Counted from the stretch's first letter, positions 1 through 7,072 are shown. The stretch is 11,115 nt of DNA from an uncultured Flavobacteriales bacterium (GCA_937925455.1 CALEWF010000259.1:1-11115); one strand, 5' to 3'. Numbers and translations: made by a program. The notes: generated by a model not told the origin, from the sequence alone.

Positions 1-2
1 CG

Positions 3-320
3 TTTAACTACACCGTTACGCTGACAGGAGGATGTGGAAATGCAACTTCAACCGGAACAATCACAGTTAATACATGCACCGGTATAGAAGAAGTAAGTAC
101 AAGCAAAAACTTTATTATCTATCCTAACCCTAGCCAAGGTCAATTCACCATACAAACTGAAAAAGGCGGAGTGTTTGAACTGATGGATATTACCGGTAAG
201 GTGTTAAAAACTTACACCATTACTAACAATGTTCAAACCATAAACGAAAACTTACCTTCGGGTATGTATTTTATCAGAGATAAAAAATATCAAAGCGTAG
301 TGAAGTTGATAATAGAGTAG
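3..320 (+). CDS. T9SS cargo protein, C-terminal fragment (type A sorting domain)
   Basis: This is the last 105 codons of a larger secreted protein; the reading frame is open from the window edge to a TAG stop. Residues 1-26 of the fragment (YTVTLTGGCGNATSTGTITV) look like the last strands of an Ig-like or PKD-like beta domain. From about residue 36 there is a type A T9SS sorting domain: the FIIYPNPSQGQF entry motif, then FELMDITGKVL, LPSGMYFIR and a final VVKLIIE strand. Such domains send a protein through the outer membrane by the type IX system, after which the domain is usually cleaved and the protein attached to the surface or released. The catalytic or binding part lies outside the window, so substrate and role cannot be given. 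A strong terminator follows directly, so this gene ends its transcription unit. Confidence 0.9.
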   Translation, partial: FNYTVTLTGGCGNATSTGTITVNTCTGIEEVSTSKNFIIYPNPSQGQFTIQTEKGGVFELMDITGKVLKTYTITNNVQTINENLPSGMYFIRDKKYQSVVKLIIE

Positions 321-339
321 TATTTTTGCAAGGTAAAGC

Positions 340-378
340 AAAGCCCCACTTTTGCGTATTGCAGGGTGGGGTTTTGTA
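340..378 (+). terminator. Rho-independent terminator after the T9SS cargo gene
   Basis: A 10-bp stem pairs AAAGCCCCAC (340-349) with GTGGGGTTTT (366-375), with one G-U pair. The 16-nt loop contains a further TGC/GCA pairing. The descending arm ends in a T run. It begins 20 nt after the TAG stop at 318-320, so it should end that message and insulate the PASTA gene downstream. Confidence 0.85.
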
Positions 379-379
379 T

Positions 380-408
380 TTGGGAAACTCAAATAAACAG
401 TTGGGAAA
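380..408. repeat. Direct repeat TTGGGAAA x2, spaced 21 bp
   Basis: The octamer TTGGGAAA occurs at 380-387 and again at 401-408, exactly 21 bp apart (two helical turns), in the intergenic region between the terminator and the PASTA gene. Same-face spacing fits a dimeric regulator site, but the sequence is short and chance is possible. No consensus -7 element (TAnnTTTG) is visible downstream. The nearest partial match is TTG at 451-453 with TTTG at 477-480, which lacks the TA. Confidence 0.35.
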
Positions 409-434
409 TTTGCTTTAGTACGAGTTAAATTACT

Positions 435-453
435 CAAGATTAAAAATATCTTG
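435..453. repeat. Small inverted repeat upstream of the PASTA gene
   Basis: CAAGAT (435-440) and ATCTTG (448-453) form a perfect 6-bp inverted repeat with a 7-nt A/T loop, followed by TTTTATT. It could be an operator half-site pair or a weak terminator backing up the one at 340-378. The sequence alone does not decide. Confidence 0.3.
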
Positions 454-510
454 TTTTATTAAAATTGAATGCCGATTTTGGCTTAATTTTACGGGCTAAC
501 CCCGTAGGTT

Positions 511-1284
511 ATGAGTAATCCGTTTGCGATCATTGGGAAAAAAGAATTTTGGTTGAACTTGCTGCTTGCTGTTGTGGCATTGGTGGTGGTTACCATCTTA
601 CTTTTCAAATCATTTGATTTTTATACACACCATTATGAAGCTATTGAAGTACCCGATTTAACCAGTCTTCAGGTAGAAGACGCCCAAAAATTATTAGAAA
701 GTAAACATTTGCGATTGGCAAGTATAGATTCGGTGTATGAAGTACCAAAAGAAAAAAAGCATGTGTCTTATGGCGGAATAGTAGAGCAAAATCCGAAGCC
801 GGGTGAAAAAGTAAAACGTAACCGTAGGTTTTATGTAGTAATTCGTTCGGTATCGTCACCGCTGGTTGAAATGCCTGATTTGATTGATTTATCATTGCGT
901 CAAGCCATTGGTATATTAGAAGCCAAAGGGTTAAAACTAGGTAAAACCATAAAAAAACCGGGCATGCCTCCAGTGATGAAGCAATTGTATAAAGGGAAAC
1001 CTATTGCTCCAGGAACAAAAATTCCAAAAGGTTCTGTTATAGATGTATGGATTGGAGAAGGGGGAAGTGATGTAAAAGTGGGGGTGCCCAATTTGATTGG
1101 AAAAACACGAAGCGAAGCGTTGATGATTTTGAGCACAAGCAACCTGAACATGGGTGCTGAAATCTATACAGAAGGGGTGAAAGATACTGCTAAGGCCCGC
1201 GTTATTCGGCAGTCTCCATCACCAACAGCAGAGCCTACCGTAAACGAAGGAAGTGATATTGACTTATGGTTTGGTGCTCAATAA
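511..1284 (+). CDS. Membrane-anchored protein with three PASTA domains
   Basis: A 257-residue protein with a short cytoplasmic start, one transmembrane helix (about residues 14-32, LNLLLAVVALVVVTILLF) and three tandem PASTA domains outside the cytoplasmic membrane. They lie at about 45-112 (VPDLTSLQVEDAQKLLE...QNPKPGEKV), 118-184 (MPDLIDLSLRQAIGILEAKG...IPKGSVIDVWIG) and 190-256 (VPNLIGKTRSEALMIL...QSPSPTAEPTVNEGS). In other phyla PASTA domains bind peptidoglycan or muropeptides and are attached to PknB-type kinases or penicillin-binding proteins. Here neither a kinase nor a transpeptidase domain is present, so a periplasmic cell-wall binding or scaffolding role is inference. From memory, stand-alone PASTA proteins near an RluA-family synthase recur in Bacteroidota. 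The ATG at 511 is chosen because it directly precedes the membrane anchor. A 5-bp hairpin lies just before it. Confidence 0.9.
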   Translation: MSNPFAIIGKKEFWLNLLLAVVALVVVTILLFKSFDFYTHHYEAIEVPDLTSLQVEDAQKLLESKHLRLASIDSVYEVPKEKKHVSYGGIVEQNPKPGEKVKRNRRFYVVIRSVSSPLVEMPDLIDLSLRQAIGILEAKGLKLGKTIKKPGMPPVMKQLYKGKPIAPGTKIPKGSVIDVWIGEGGSDVKVGVPNLIGKTRSEALMILSTSNLNMGAEIYTEGVKDTAKARVIRQSPSPTAEPTVNEGSDIDLWFGAQ

Positions 1285-1339
1285 AGAAATAATATACTAT
1301 GAGCGTAAAGTTTTCGTTAACGTATTTAATGATTGCAGT

Positions 1340-3634
1340 ATGATAGTTCGTACATGGTTTTTAATAATAGTATTGATGCAGGGTTGGATGAATGTATATT
1401 CACAATTGGTAGGAACTAGCCCTTTGGAATATAATCCTGAAACTTTTTTCAAAACGTATCAATCGATGACGGATGAAGGTACGGAAAAAAATATCTATCC
1501 GTTGGGTTCATTCAATTATTATATCCATGATACTTTGTCATTACCATTTATAGATGATTTTTCGACCTGGACTTTTAAAAAGTATGACCAATGGTCATTA
1601 GGAACTCCGGTTGATTCTGTGGCACCGATATATCGCATCAATCCGTTGCCTCCGGCATTTCCATTGAATTATAGCTTTGAAAAAACCTATTCCTATTCTA
1701 TTACAAGTATTTCTCCGCCGATTATAGATTCTGTACCTAACACCTCCTATCAGTACATTTTGTATGGCGACCCGTTAAATCCTTTTATTCCGGTAGATAC
1801 TCTGACGGTGTGGCCAGTAACTACACGTCGCTATTTTTTTAATGAGATAACTTCTACCATTGACTCTTCCATAGTATTTCCGGATGGAGTGATTACCGAT
1901 GATTCAACCCGAATATATCAGGTGTATTTTCCGGTAGCCACCGATAAATCTTTATGGGTAGATAATTATGCGTATCGAAATTTTTCAATGGGAATAGACC
2001 CTCCGACGCTGGGTGTGGCAACGTTAGACGGAACCAATGAATTTGGCAGGGCGTATGTGCCGGGTGGAATCAGTAGCTATGGTATTAATGATTATCTTAC
2101 TTCTAAACCCATAGATTTAGCATATCCGGCTTCTGATAGTATTTATTTTAGTTTTTTCTATCAACCGCAAGGGCTGGGATATGCACCAGCGGCTAAAGAC
2201 TCGTTGGTGTTGGAATTTTATGATGTGGATACCCGCACGTGGCATCATGTGTTAAATATTCCGGGCGGACCGGTACATCCTTTTAAACAGGTTTTGGTTC
2301 CCATTAAAGATTCAAAGTTTTTGAAAAAAGGATTTCAGTTTCGCTTTAAAAACTGGGGAAACAGATCGGGTAACTTGGATCATTGGAACATTGATTATGT
2401 TCGGTTAGACAGAAACAGAAATCATGCAGATACTCTGATTCATGATGTGGCATTTGTATATCCGCCGTTTAGTATTTTACGACGTTATCGTGAAATGCCC
2501 TATACGCAGTTTACCCAAAGTGAAGTAGATGCTAAGTGGGAAAATTATATGGCCAATTTGAGCAATGTAAATAAAACTATTTGTTATAAGTTTGAATTTT
2601 CTGATGAAAATGGAAATATTTTAAATCGTTATACAGAAGATTATACACCGGTTTCAACCGATACTAACATTATATTTCCGTATTCAATAGCTGGCTATGC
2701 ATCTTATTCGCGATTCATTCAGCCTGATTTTAATTATAATTTTCAATCGCAGGGTTGGCTGCCATTGCCAGACAGTACAAGATTTTTTGTAAAAAATTAC
2801 ATCATCAATTTTGATACGGATGTACGTGCAGAGAATGATACCTTTTTAATGGAACAAAAATTCTTTTCGCATTTTGCCTATGATGATGGTACGGCAGAAG
2901 AAGCTATTTGGTTGGGCACATTTGGCAGTATGGCATTGAAGTTTAATTTGAATTATCCGGATACGCTTCGGGCTGTGCAGTTTTATTTTTCGCCGGTTCG
3001 CGAAGATGAATCCAATCGGTTTATAGATATTAAAGTGTGGAGTGCATTAACCAATGATGCTTCCGGAGAAGTTTATTCAGAAAAACGGCAAATCCGTATA
3101 TTGCCTGATGACCCGAAAGCATATATCAATCCGGTGAACAACGGATATTCAACCTATATCTTGGAAGAGCCAGTACCATTGCCTGCCGGAGAGTTTTATG
3201 TAGGATGGTATCAAAATCAATCGTTCAAAATTCACTTGGGATTTGATAAAAATACTAATAATAAGCAATACACTTTTTATAAAACCACTAACAATTGGGA
3301 TACTCTGTCATTTAATGGTACTGTGATGATACGCCCGATTGTGGGACCGGCCATTACCAAACAGCAATTGAATATACCAGAAGACGAAAAAGATATGCCC
3401 ATACTCTTGGTGTATCCTAACCCAGCCCGCGATATGATTTATTACCAATACAAATACATGGATCAAATTAATCGAATTGCAATGTATGATATTACCGGAA
3501 AACAAGTATTGCAAACTATACCTCATGGTACATCACAAATAAATGTAAATGGATTATCACCGGGTGTGTATTTTATACACTTTGATATAATTTCTCATCC
3601 TGCTGGCGTTACTTCCAAGGTTATTATTCACTAA
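1340..3634 (+). CDS. Secreted T9SS cargo protein, 764 aa, function unknown
   Basis: The frame is open from 1253, but the ATG at 1340 is preferred because it begins a good signal peptide: MIVRTW, a hydrophobic core FLIIVLM, then a likely cleavage near NVYSQ. The 29 residues of the longer version are hydrophilic and would overlap the PASTA gene. In the 764-residue numbering, FIDDFS lies at 70-75, GVATLDG at 225-231, YFSFFYQPQGLG at 269-280 and FRFKNWGNRSGNLDHWNIDYV at 334-354. These suggest a jelly-roll (concanavalin/MAM-like) domain typical of Bacteroidota exported proteins. A second beta-rich region starts at FAYDDGTAE (512-520). The last 75 residues are a type A T9SS sorting domain (VYPNPARD, MYDITGKQV, LSPGVYFIHF). 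No catalytic motif is evident. It probably goes to the cell surface. It lies 55 bp after the PASTA gene and 17 bp before the synthase gene, which suggests co-transcription. Confidence 0.88.
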   Translation: MIVRTWFLIIVLMQGWMNVYSQLVGTSPLEYNPETFFKTYQSMTDEGTEKNIYPLGSFNYYIHDTLSLPFIDDFSTWTFKKYDQWSLGTPVDSVAPIYRINPLPPAFPLNYSFEKTYSYSITSISPPIIDSVPNTSYQYILYGDPLNPFIPVDTLTVWPVTTRRYFFNEITSTIDSSIVFPDGVITDDSTRIYQVYFPVATDKSLWVDNYAYRNFSMGIDPPTLGVATLDGTNEFGRAYVPGGISSYGINDYLTSKPIDLAYPASDSIYFSFFYQPQGLGYAPAAKDSLVLEFYDVDTRTWHHVLNIPGGPVHPFKQVLVPIKDSKFLKKGFQFRFKNWGNRSGNLDHWNIDYVRLDRNRNHADTLIHDVAFVYPPFSILRRYREMPYTQFTQSEVDAKWENYMANLSNVNKTICYKFEFSDENGNILNRYTEDYTPVSTDTNIIFPYSIAGYASYSRFIQPDFNYNFQSQGWLPLPDSTRFFVKNYIINFDTDVRAENDTFLMEQKFFSHFAYDDGTAEEAIWLGTFGSMALKFNLNYPDTLRAVQFYFSPVREDESNRFIDIKVWSALTNDASGEVYSEKRQIRILPDDPKAYINPVNNGYSTYILEEPVPLPAGEFYVGWYQNQSFKIHLGFDKNTNNKQYTFYKTTNNWDTLSFNGTVMIRPIVGPAITKQQLNIPEDEKDMPILLVYPNPARDMIYYQYKYMDQINRIAMYDITGKQVLQTIPHGTSQINVNGLSPGVYFIHFDIISHPAGVTSKVIIH

Positions 3635-3651
3635 TATTCTTTTTTAAAAAG

Positions 3652-4761
3652 ATGGGTGAACAGGTTTTGGATGATGAATTTTTAGCACCCGAAGAAGAAA
3701 GCGGAGGTGATGATTTGTATGAACATCACCGGTTTATAGTAGATAAAGGGCAGGACCTGTTACGCATTGATAAATACTTAGGGTATAAACTTGAGAAAAC
3801 ATCCAGAAACAGAATACAAAAAGCCATAGAAGCCGGTTCTGTAAAAGTGAACGACCGGGTGGTGAAAAGCAATTATAGAGTAAAACCTCTGGATGTAATT
3901 ACTATTGTATTTGCACATCCCCCACACCAGAATTTACTAATACCTCAGCCCATACCTCTTGATATTTTATATGAGGATGATTCGTTGTTGATAGTAAATA
4001 AATCCGCCGGGCTTGTTGTTCATCCCGGTCATGGCAATTATTCGGGTACTTTGGTGAATGGCTTAATGTATCATTTAAACAATAAGCTTCCAGTTTCTAC
4101 ACACCCCAAGGCGAATGCAGAAGACGAGATTAGACCAGGATTGGTACATCGCATTGATAAAGACACATCTGGCCTCATGGTGATTGCCAAAAATGAAATT
4201 TCGATGACGCATTTGGCCCGACAGTTTTTCGATAGAACCATTGACAGAAAATATTTGGCACTGGTTTGGGGCAATGTGGCAGAAGATACGGGGCGTATTG
4301 AAGCACATATTGGACGCGATAAAAAGGATCGAACCGGCATGGCGGTATATCCTGCCGGAAATGAAGGGAAACCGGCTATTACCAATTATCGGGTGATTGA
4401 GCGGCTGGGTTTTGTAACCTTGGTGGAATGTAAACTTGAAACAGGACGTACACATCAAATCAGGGTACACATGCGATTTATCGGACACCCGCTATTTAAC
4501 GATGAACAATACGGAGGTAAACGAATACTGAAAGGATATGATACCTCTAAGTATCGTCAATTTGTTGAAAATTGTTTTTCCTTACTTCCGGGGCAGGCAT
4601 TGCATGCAGCTACCTTAGGATTTATTCATCCTGAAAATGAAAAACCGATGTTTTTCGAAGCACCATTGCCAGAAAACTTCAGGCTATTACTTGATAAATG
4701 GAGGCGATATGTAGGTTCAGAACATCTTAAAAACAAAGAATCAGGCTCTGAATTTTTGTAG
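3652..4761 (+). CDS. rluD: RluA/RluD-family 23S rRNA pseudouridine synthase
   Basis: This 369-residue enzyme converts uridine to pseudouridine in RNA. The best-known member, RluD, modifies U1911, U1915 and U1917 in helix 69 of 23S rRNA. An N-terminal S4 RNA-binding domain spans about residues 36-86 (LRIDKYLGYKLEKTSRNRIQ, then AGSVKVNDRVV). The catalytic domain begins near 100 with the YEDDSLLIVNKSAGLVVHPG segment. The signature HRIDKDTSG at 166-174 holds the catalytic aspartate (D169), and GRTHQIRVH at 265-273 is the conserved C-terminal motif. About 30 acidic residues precede the S4 domain. The family assignment is firm; RluD rather than RluC is inferred from the motif set and the usual Bacteroidota context. 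It follows the T9SS cargo gene by 17 bp, and its last 21 bp overlap the convergent kinase gene. Confidence 0.93.
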   Translation: MGEQVLDDEFLAPEEESGGDDLYEHHRFIVDKGQDLLRIDKYLGYKLEKTSRNRIQKAIEAGSVKVNDRVVKSNYRVKPLDVITIVFAHPPHQNLLIPQPIPLDILYEDDSLLIVNKSAGLVVHPGHGNYSGTLVNGLMYHLNNKLPVSTHPKANAEDEIRPGLVHRIDKDTSGLMVIAKNEISMTHLARQFFDRTIDRKYLALVWGNVAEDTGRIEAHIGRDKKDRTGMAVYPAGNEGKPAITNYRVIERLGFVTLVECKLETGRTHQIRVHMRFIGHPLFNDEQYGGKRILKGYDTSKYRQFVENCFSLLPGQALHAATLGFIHPENEKPMFFEAPLPENFRLLLDKWRRYVGSEHLKNKESGSEFL

Positions 4762-5799
4762 TGTGAATGAAAACGTAGAGCCTCTGCCTACGGTGCTTCG
4801 CACATTGATGGTTTGATGATGAGCCTCAATAATATGTTTTACGATGGATAATCCAAGACCTGTACCTCCTTGGTGACGGCTGCGGCTTTTATCTACTCTG
4901 TAAAAACGTTCAAACAATCGGGGTAAATGTTTTTCTTCTATTCCCGGCCCATCATCGGCTACTTCGCACAAAATGTTTTCATCCATGTCGTAAAACGAAA
5001 TCTTGGTATGTCCGTTTTCGTTACCGTAAACAATGGAATTAACAATCAAGTTAGTAAACACTTGTTTGATGGAATTTTTATCAGCATATACCCATATGGG
5101 TGATTTGTAATCTTCCTTGTAAGAGATGGTTACATTCTTAGATTGAGCCTTAATTTCTAACATTTCGGTTACTTCACGGGCTAAAGCTACTACATCAAAT
5201 TTTTCAAACTCCAGATGCATTCTTCCTGATTCCAGCTTATGAATGGTGTCTAAGTCCTCAACCAGTGAAATCATCCGCTCTACATTTTTTTCTGCATTTT
5301 GTAAGTATTTTTCAGCTATTTCGCGGTCTTCCAGTCCGCTATCAATCAGCGTAGAAAGGTATCCTTGGATATTAAATATGGGAGTTTTTAATTCATGTGA
5401 CAGATTGCCGATAAATTCTTTTCGGTATTCTTCTAGTTTTTTTAATTCGTCTATTTCATCTTTTTTATCACGTGCCCATACCAATACTTCATCGTTTACT
5501 TCAGAAATTACATCACGACTTTTTCTGATGCGTTGCTTTAATGAATCACTTTGTGTTTTCAGTTTTAGCTGATGAATGGTTTTATAAATCAGTTTTATTT
5601 TTCTATAGATAAATCGTTCCAGCGCATTTTTAAAAATGAAATATGAAAGAAAAAATGTTAAAACAATACTTAATGATACTACTGCCCAACGCCATTGATG
5701 CAGGGGAACAAAAATGTTTACCATTAAAACCAAAGCAATGGCACTGGTTAAAATCAATGAAGAATAAAGTGATAACTGCTTGGGCGTAATGTTACGCAT
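4741..5799 (-). CDS. Sensor histidine kinase, PhoR-like, two membrane helices
   Basis: This 352-residue kinase autophosphorylates on histidine and should pass phosphate to the response regulator encoded just upstream (30 bp gap). Two transmembrane helices lie at about 10-31 and 38-57, joined by a loop of only a few residues, so there is essentially no periplasmic sensor domain. A charged helical linker (60-128) leads to the H-box GNLSHELKTP with H135. The ATPase domain shows the N-box FTNLIVNSIVYG (248-259), the G1 box DDGPGI (282-287), the F-box FERFYRVD (296-303) and the G2 box GGTGLGLSIV (311-320). All catalytic elements are intact. No PAS or HAMP domain is clear. The domain order resembles PhoR/WalK-type kinases that partner OmpR-family regulators. 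The signal is unknown; sensing within the membrane or through a partner protein is inference. Its 3' end overlaps the pseudouridine synthase gene by 21 bp. Confidence 0.93.
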   Translation of the reverse strand: MRNITPKQLSLYSSLILTSAIALVLMVNIFVPLHQWRWAVVSLSIVLTFFLSYFIFKNALERFIYRKIKLIYKTIHQLKLKTQSDSLKQRIRKSRDVISEVNDEVLVWARDKKDEIDELKKLEEYRKEFIGNLSHELKTPIFNIQGYLSTLIDSGLEDREIAEKYLQNAEKNVERMISLVEDLDTIHKLESGRMHLEFEKFDVVALAREVTEMLEIKAQSKNVTISYKEDYKSPIWVYADKNSIKQVFTNLIVNSIVYGNENGHTKISFYDMDENILCEVADDGPGIEEKHLPRLFERFYRVDKSRSRHQGGTGLGLSIVKHIIEAHHQTINVRSTVGRGSTFSFTLQKFRA

Positions 5800-5829
5800 G
5801 CAATCAATTTGATTTTGACGATGGTAAAA

Positions 5830-6543
5830 TTAAAATTCAAACTTATATCCCACTCCTTTCACGGTTCGGATATATTCATCTCCGAGCTTTTCGCGGAGTT
5901 TGCGAATATGAACATCAATGGTGCGATCACCTACAACCACATCATCCCCCCATACTTTTTTCAAAATTTTTTCCCGTGAATATACTTTGCCTGGTTTAGA
6001 AGCAAGCAAGGCTAACAGTTCAAATTCTTTTTTAGGCAAATGAAATTCTTGGCCTTTTAATTTTACTATGTATGCTTCACGATCTATTACAATATCACCT
6101 ATAACAATTTTTTGTGCATCTTCATTGCTTGGTTCTGTTTCTTGGTATCTTCTAAGTAAAGCATTTACACGGCTTACCAGCACCCGTGGTTTAATTGGTT
6201 TAGTGATATAATCATCGGCACCGGCATCAAATCCTGCAATTTGTGAATAATCTTCACCCCGCGCTGTAAGAAACGTTATCAGTACATTTTTCAAATTTTC
6301 GTTGTTACGTATTTCTCTGCACGTTTCAATTCCATCCATGTCGGGCATCATCACATCTAATATAATTATGTGGGGTTTTATTTCGTTTGCAATTTTTAGT
6401 GCATCACGCCCGTTGTTGCTGGTGTATATCTGAAATCCTTCTTTTTTTAAGTTAAAGCTCAAAAACTCTAAAATATCCGGTTCATCATCTACTAGAAGAA
6501 TCTTATAATGGCTGTTTTCCATGAGATTATTAATCTGTTCCAA
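5830..6543 (-). CDS. OmpR/PhoB-family response regulator
   Basis: A 237-residue DNA-binding response regulator. The receiver domain (about 12-130) has the acidic pair D19/D20 plus E21, the phospho-acceptor D63 in ILDVMMPDMDG, the switch threonine T93 and the conserved lysine K115 in DYITKPIKP. The C-terminal winged-helix domain (about 143-237) carries LPKKEFELLALLASKPGKVY, the recognition-helix region VVGDRTIDVHIRKLREKLG and the closing VKGVGYKFEF strand. All are typical of PhoB/OmpR/WalR. A second in-frame ATG at codon 8 (6522) starts MENSHYKILLVDD and is an equally good start. The gene is first in a two-gene operon with the kinase and is divergent from the acidic-protein gene. Repeats in the upstream gap may be its own binding sites. 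The regulon is unknown; control of phosphate or envelope genes would be a guess. Confidence 0.94.
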   Translation of the reverse strand: MEQINNLMENSHYKILLVDDEPDILEFLSFNLKKEGFQIYTSNNGRDALKIANEIKPHIIILDVMMPDMDGIETCREIRNNENLKNVLITFLTARGEDYSQIAGFDAGADDYITKPIKPRVLVSRVNALLRRYQETEPSNEDAQKIVIGDIVIDREAYIVKLKGQEFHLPKKEFELLALLASKPGKVYSREKILKKVWGDDVVVGDRTIDVHIRKLREKLGDEYIRTVKGVGYKFEF

Positions 6544-6553
6544 AGAAAAAAAG

Positions 6554-6589
6554 TTAATATTAATCGTAAGTTAAGCAAAAATTAACTTA
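6554..6589. promoter_or_regulatory. Palindromes upstream of the response regulator gene (candidate operator)
   Basis: Two symmetric elements lie 11-46 bp upstream of the regulator's start. TTAATATTAA (6554-6563) is a perfect 10-bp palindrome. TAAGTTAA (6567-6574) and TTAACTTA (6582-6589) form a perfect 8-bp inverted repeat with a 7-nt spacer. Read as direct repeats on the plus strand, TTAAGC (6571) and TTAACT (6582) are 11 bp apart, the spacing used by PhoB/PhoP-type regulators. The location suits autoregulation, but the region is very AT-rich. Confidence 0.4.
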
Positions 6590-6696
6590 ACTATGCAATT
6601 TTACATAATTAAATAGAGTATTTAACCTAATCTATAACGTTATGAATTCATCATTTTAGTTGTTCGACAGAAAAATTTTATCAACAGGTGTAAACA

Positions 6697-6729
6697 TTTG
6701 TTTTTTTTGAAAAATATCCGATAAATTTG
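6697..6729 (+). promoter_or_regulatory. Bacteroidetes-type promoter for the acidic-protein gene
   Basis: A -33 element TTTG (6697-6700) is separated by 21 bp from a full match to the -7 consensus TAnnTTTG (TAAATTTG, 6722-6729). Transcription would start near 6735 and leave a leader of about 45 nt before the ATG at 6781. Sequence and spacing both fit the sigma-ABfr promoter pattern known from Bacteroides and Flavobacterium. No equally good promoter is seen for the divergent regulator operon. Confidence 0.6.
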
Positions 6730-6780
6730 TGTGAATACAACAAATTTCTCTTAACAATTGGCTAACTTAATTGAATCAAC

Positions 6781-7032
6781 ATGGTAAAAAAATCTACTCT
6801 TTGTGATGAACTGGAACTCCGTGCTACTTTTGGCACGGTAAGCATCGAAGCTGTTGCTAAACGCAAGTCGGCTGATGAAGATGATGACGAAGATGATGAG
6901 GATTATGATGATGACGAAGATGATGAATACTACGACGATGATGACGATGATGATGAATTCTTTGATGATCCGGAGTTTGATGATTTTGATACATTTGATG
7001 AAGATGAAGACGACGATGAAGACTACTATTAA
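6781..7032 (+). CDS. Small, extremely acidic Asp/Glu-rich protein of unknown function
   Basis: An 83-residue protein with two parts. Residues 1-30 (MVKKSTLCDELELRATFGTV, then SIEAVAKRKS) look like a normal short segment and hold all six basic residues. Residues 31-83 are a low-complexity acidic tail with Asp/Glu runs broken only by Tyr, Phe and a single Pro and Thr. In all, 31 Asp and 13 Glu make up 44 of 83 residues, for a net charge near -38. I do not recognise a family. The gene looks real: it has a good promoter, its own terminator and mixed GAT/GAC and GAA/GAG codons, so the tail is not a simple DNA repeat. Possible roles are a nucleic-acid-mimicking or polycation-binding tail, a cation buffer, or a protein chaperone-like tail; none is demonstrated. 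It is divergent from the two-component operon, so it may be regulated by it. Confidence 0.75.
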   Translation: MVKKSTLCDELELRATFGTVSIEAVAKRKSADEDDDEDDEDYDDDEDDEYYDDDDDDDEFFDDPEFDDFDTFDEDEDDDEDYY

Positions 7033-7072
7033 TTAGTCGTTGTTTTAACTATTAGTATTAAAACATACCATA

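Noticed and set aside
252..437. Minus-strand 61-codon open frame
   Set aside because: It runs through the terminator hairpin and the antisense of the T9SS sorting domain, with no promoter, domain or plausible composition.
1253..1339. N-terminal extension of the T9SS cargo gene from the ATG at 1253
   Set aside because: It would add 29 mostly polar residues before a clear signal peptide and overlap the PASTA gene by 32 bp. The start at 1340 is a better fit for export.
4075..4488. Two long minus-strand open frames inside the pseudouridine synthase gene
   Set aside because: Both are antisense to the conserved catalytic domain, overlap each other in different frames and show no recognisable motif.
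6874..7029. GAT/GAC tract as a DNA microsatellite or repeat array
   Set aside because: Units are irregular and synonymous codons are mixed (GAT/GAC, GAA/GAG), with Tyr/Phe codons interspersed. This is better explained by protein composition than by tandem duplication.
6854..7036. Met-rich open frame (60 codons) overlapping the acidic-protein gene
   Set aside because: It is the +1 shadow of GAT-GAA rich codons: ATGATG runs yield Met/Thr/Lys low complexity. The acidic frame has the better-placed start behind the promoter, and its non-repetitive N-terminal segment lies before this frame begins.
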